8,106 nt of DNA. It comes from Clostridiaceae bacterium (GTDB taxonomy: Bacteria > Bacillota > Clostridia > Saccharofermentanales > DTU023). How positions within the stretch are numbered: the first letter of the stretch is position 1; the number at the start of each line of letters is the position of its first letter. The stretch spans positions 1-8,106 of the forward strand of contig JAAZFK010000157.1 in NCBI GenBank assembly GCA_012511735.1, in the 5' to 3' direction. This document shows positions 6,685 to 8,106 of the stretch, piece after piece. Both the position numbers and the translations under genes were made by a program. The notes below the pieces were generated by a model that made no database searches, was not told where the DNA came from, and saw nothing but the letters and a program-made list of their open reading frames with translations.

Positions 6685-6697
6685 GCTGAAAAAAGCG

Positions 6698-6727
6698 TTT
6701 GCATTATCATTTTTCATCATGTATACT
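6698..6727 (+). promoter_or_regulatory. Main candidate promoter of the S10 ribosomal protein operon
   Basis: TATACT (6722-6727, 5 of 6 matches) is the -10. The -35 is either TTTGCA (6698-6703, 4 of 6, 18-bp spacer) or TTGCAT one base on with a 17-bp spacer. The region is distinctly AT-rich against its surroundings. Transcription would begin near 6734, leaving a leader of about 245 nt before rpsJ. A second, weaker candidate is TTGGCA (6915-6920) with a poor -10 around 6938-6946, which would give a short leader. Confidence 0.55.
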
Positions 6728-6733
6728 TCTCCT

Positions 6734-6981
6734 TGCGCCTTTTTGCGTACCTTGGGTGCGCGAATGAAAGCAGTGAAGATGGAGATTGCTGCCTGGTTTA
6801 CTGCAACCGGGAAGGGAACTTCATCTGAGAAGTCCGGCCTCGATGCCGGGCGCGAAATCCACTGGCAGTAGGGCCCCAGCGTTTGAGCGTGAAGCCGTGC
6901 GTCTGGGCTTTCCATTGGCAGAAAGAGATACGCCCGAATCAATAGTGATTTCGAAAGCAGTAACCGGGAGGAAGGTTAAAA
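6734..6981 (+). promoter_or_regulatory. Long structured 5' leader of rpsJ (possible cis-regulatory RNA)
   Basis: No convincing gene lies between 6646 and 6981. The leader can fold into several stems. CC-t-GGTT/AACCGG (6792-6810) has one bulge, ACTTC/GAAGT (6818-6833) follows, and CCGGC/GCCGG (6834-6849) comes next. Two mutually exclusive pairs follow: CCCAG/CTGGG (6875-6907) and AAGCC/GGCTT (6892-6910). A near-repeat, CCACTGGCAGTA (6859) and CCATTGGCAGAA (6912), matches in 10 of 12 bases. The E. coli S10 leader is controlled by L4, but this leader is not recognisably that one. Regulation here is an inference from length and folding by eye. The rpsJ ribosome site GGGAGGAAGG is at 6966-6975. 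Confidence 0.4.
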
Positions 6982-7293
6982 ATGGCTGTAAACCAAAAAA
7001 TCAGAATTAGACTTAAAGCGTTTGACGCCCGTATTCTGGACGACAGCGCGAGGCGGATTGTCAGTACGGCGGAGCGCACCGGCGCCAGCGTCTCGGGACC
7101 GATCCCGCTGCCGACTGAGAAGGAAATTATTACGATTCTCCGTTCGCCTCACAAGCACAAGGACGCGCGTGAGCAGTTTGAGATCAGGACGCACAAGCGG
7201 CTGATCGACATCCTGGCTCCTACATCCAAGACAGTCGAGTCCCTGATGAGGCTTGAAATGCCCGCAGGGGTCAACATTGAGATAAAACTGTAA
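6982..7293 (+). CDS. rpsJ: 30S ribosomal protein S10
   Basis: Small-subunit ribosomal protein in the head of the 30S particle; as NusE it also pairs with NusB in antitermination. The 103 residues are full length. The sequence is strongly conserved: KIRIRLKAFD at 6-15, RTGASVSGPIPLPTEKE at about 32-48, then ILRSPHKHKD, REQFEIRTHKRLIDIL, and the C-terminal PAGVNIEIKL. The common Tyr in KAYD is Phe here, a mild change. A G-rich Shine-Dalgarno (GGGAGGAAGG, 6966-6975) ends 6 nt before the ATG. It is the first gene of the S10 operon and is followed 55 nt later by rplC. The gene directly upstream is a protease rather than tuf or fusA, so the operon starts afresh here. Confidence 0.98.
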   Translation: MAVNQKIRIRLKAFDARILDDSARRIVSTAERTGASVSGPIPLPTEKEIITILRSPHKHKDAREQFEIRTHKRLIDILAPTSKTVESLMRLEMPAGVNIEIKL

Positions 7294-7310
7294 CCCAGGG
7301 AAGGGTCAAT

Positions 7311-7345
7311 GTTTGCGCTGGCAAACCAATAACTCAGGAGGTTAT
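7311..7345 (+). other. Two small hairpins in the rpsJ-rplC gap, the second displaying the rplC ribosome site
   Basis: GTTTGC (7311-7316) and GCAAAC (7321-7326) form a perfect 6-bp stem with a GCTG tetraloop. Directly after it, ATAAC (7329-7333) can pair with GTTAT (7341-7345), placing most of the Shine-Dalgarno (AGGAG of AGGAGG, 7336-7341) in a 7-nt loop. The stems are short and might be chance. If real, they could tune rplC translation or mark an RNA-processing site. Confidence 0.3.
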
Positions 7346-7348
7346 GAC

Positions 7349-7975
7349 ATGGCAAAGTTCATGCTCGGCAGAAAGGCCGGGATGACACAGATTTTTGACG
7401 ATCAGGGGCTTGCGATTCCCGTTACCGTCATCGCCTGCGGCCCTCTCACCGTGATTCAAAACAAGGCGGAGGAGAAGGAAGGCTACGGGGCGGTCCGTGT
7501 TGGTTATGAAGAAACCAAAAAGGGCAACAAACCCCACAAGGGTCAGTTCGAAAAGATCGGAGTCAAGCCCATGAGGGTCATCCGTGAGTTTCGCACTGAT
7601 GAAGCTTATGAGCCAGGCCAGATGATCGCGGTTGATCAGATGTTTGAGGTAGGTGATGCGGTTGACGTTACCGGAACCTCCAAGGGGAAGGGATACCAGG
7701 GCGCCATCAGGCGGCACGGCATGCGCCGCGGACCGTCAGCCCATGGTTCGAAATATCACCGTAAAGCCGGCGCCATGAGCGCGGCTGCCACACCGGGCAA
7801 GGTGCGTAAGGGCAGGAAGCTGCCTGGCCAGCTCGGTTACAAAAGGGTGACCGTGCAGAACCTGGACGTCGTACAGGTGGACGGTGAACGACACTTTCTG
7901 GTCGTCAAGGGCGCGGTTCCCGGACCTAAAGGCGGTTTGCTGGAGATCAAGACGACCGTCAAGTCCAAGAAGTAG
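7349..7975 (+). CDS. rplC: 50S ribosomal protein L3
   Basis: Early-assembling large-subunit protein that binds 23S rRNA near the peptidyl-transferase centre. The 208 residues match the bacterial family length of about 205-210. Conserved parts are the start MAKFMLGRKAGMTQIFDDQG, the VDVTGTSKGKGYQGAIRRH segment in the middle, the following RRGPSAHGSKYHRKAG loop that reaches toward the catalytic centre, and GQLGYKRVTVQNLDVVQVD near the end. The frame is open further upstream to 7313. ATG 7349 is chosen because AGGAGG (7336-7341) stands 7 nt before it and conservation begins exactly there. The stop codon is embedded in the ribosome binding site of the next gene, implying close translational linkage with rplD. 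Confidence 0.98.
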   Translation: MAKFMLGRKAGMTQIFDDQGLAIPVTVIACGPLTVIQNKAEEKEGYGAVRVGYEETKKGNKPHKGQFEKIGVKPMRVIREFRTDEAYEPGQMIAVDQMFEVGDAVDVTGTSKGKGYQGAIRRHGMRRGPSAHGSKYHRKAGAMSAAATPGKVRKGRKLPGQLGYKRVTVQNLDVVQVDGERHFLVVKGAVPGPKGGLLEIKTTVKSKK

Positions 7976-7984
7976 GAGGGCCTT

Positions 7985-8106
7985 ATGCAACTTGATGTTT
8001 ATAACATGGAAGGCGACGTCGTCGGAACCATTGATCTGTCGGATGAGATATTCGCGATCGAACCCAACGAGGACGCTGTATACCGTGTCATGCTCGCGCA
8101 ACAGGC
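7985..8106 (+). CDS. rplD: 50S ribosomal protein L4, N-terminal part (3' end outside window)
   Basis: Large-subunit protein whose long loop lines the peptide exit tunnel; in E. coli it also represses its own operon. Only 40 codons and two bases are visible, starting MQLDVYNMEGDVVGTIDLSD and continuing EIFAIEPNEDAVYRVMLAQQ, which matches the L4 N-terminus (the FxIEPNE motif and the AQQA before the conserved loop). AGGAGG (7974-7979) overlaps the rplC stop codon TAG (7973-7975) and lies 5 nt before the ATG. The fragment is too short for the ORF to be closed here, but gene order rpsJ-rplC-rplD confirms it. Confidence 0.95.
   Translation, partial: MQLDVYNMEGDVVGTIDLSDEIFAIEPNEDAVYRVMLAQQ

Noticed and set aside
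6657..6690. Strong intrinsic terminator after the S41 gene
   Set aside because: A stem is present but it is followed by A-rich rather than T-rich sequence. It was kept only as a hairpin.
6786..7010. 74-residue open frame in the rpsJ leader running into rpsJ
   Set aside because: It starts at TTG without a ribosome binding site and overlaps rpsJ out of frame. Its composition is not protein-like, so it is better read as leader RNA.
7313..7348. Upstream in-frame extension of rplC from TTG
   Set aside because: It runs through the rplC Shine-Dalgarno sequence, and L3 conservation begins exactly at ATG 7349.
1..8106. Mobile elements, CRISPR arrays, tRNA or rRNA genes, toxin-antitoxin or defence genes
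   Set aside because: Looked for by eye on both strands. No transposase or integrase motifs, no regularly spaced repeats, no tRNA-like cloverleaf and no defence-type proteins were found. The region looks like conserved chromosomal core.

Overview
The window comes from a bacterial chromosome. All eight recognisable genes lie on the + strand and are tightly packed, with GGAGG-type ribosome binding sites and a fairly GC-rich base composition (judged by eye, not computed). The order PucR/CdaR-type regulator - ftsE - ftsX - secreted coiled-coil M23 peptidase - S41 processing protease, together with formate-tetrahydrofolate ligase, suggests Bacillota, probably a Clostridia-type anaerobe. That placement is inferred from gene content and order, not from a database search.

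Layout. (1) 1-527 is the 3' end of formate-tetrahydrofolate ligase (fhs), a C1-metabolism gene. (2) 528-676 is a regulatory intergenic region with a good -10/-35 pair and three copies (two direct, one inverted) of an ATCCGGTC-type element. (3) 677-3823 is a probable three-gene operon: a PucR/CdaR-type regulator, FtsE with an unusual ~149-residue charged C-terminal tail, and FtsX, which overlaps ftsE by 4 nt (ATGA). (4) 3941-5122 is a secreted EnvC-like coiled-coil/M23 protein with its own candidate extended -10 promoter. It is closed by a clear intrinsic terminator at 5149-5180. (5) 5236-6645 is a membrane-anchored PDZ/S41 C-terminal processing protease. (6) 6646-6981 is a non-coding stretch with a hairpin, a candidate promoter and a ~245-nt structured leader. 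(7) 6982-8106 is the start of the S10 ribosomal protein operon: rpsJ, rplC and the first 40 codons of rplD.

How the genes fit together. FtsE and FtsX form an ABC-type transmembrane complex. In many bacteria it does not transport a solute but conveys ATP-driven conformational change to a periplasmic or extracellular coiled-coil protein that controls peptidoglycan hydrolysis at division or elongation. The adjacent coiled-coil/M23 protein is the natural partner, and its catalytic residues look intact. The S41 protease may trim or turn over this or other envelope proteins (inference). The regulator upstream may control the whole module.

No wholly new system is evident. The features most worth following up are the FtsE tail, the regulator tied to ftsEX with repeated elements at its promoter, a non-canonical residue in the S41 catalytic motif, and the structured leader before rpsJ.
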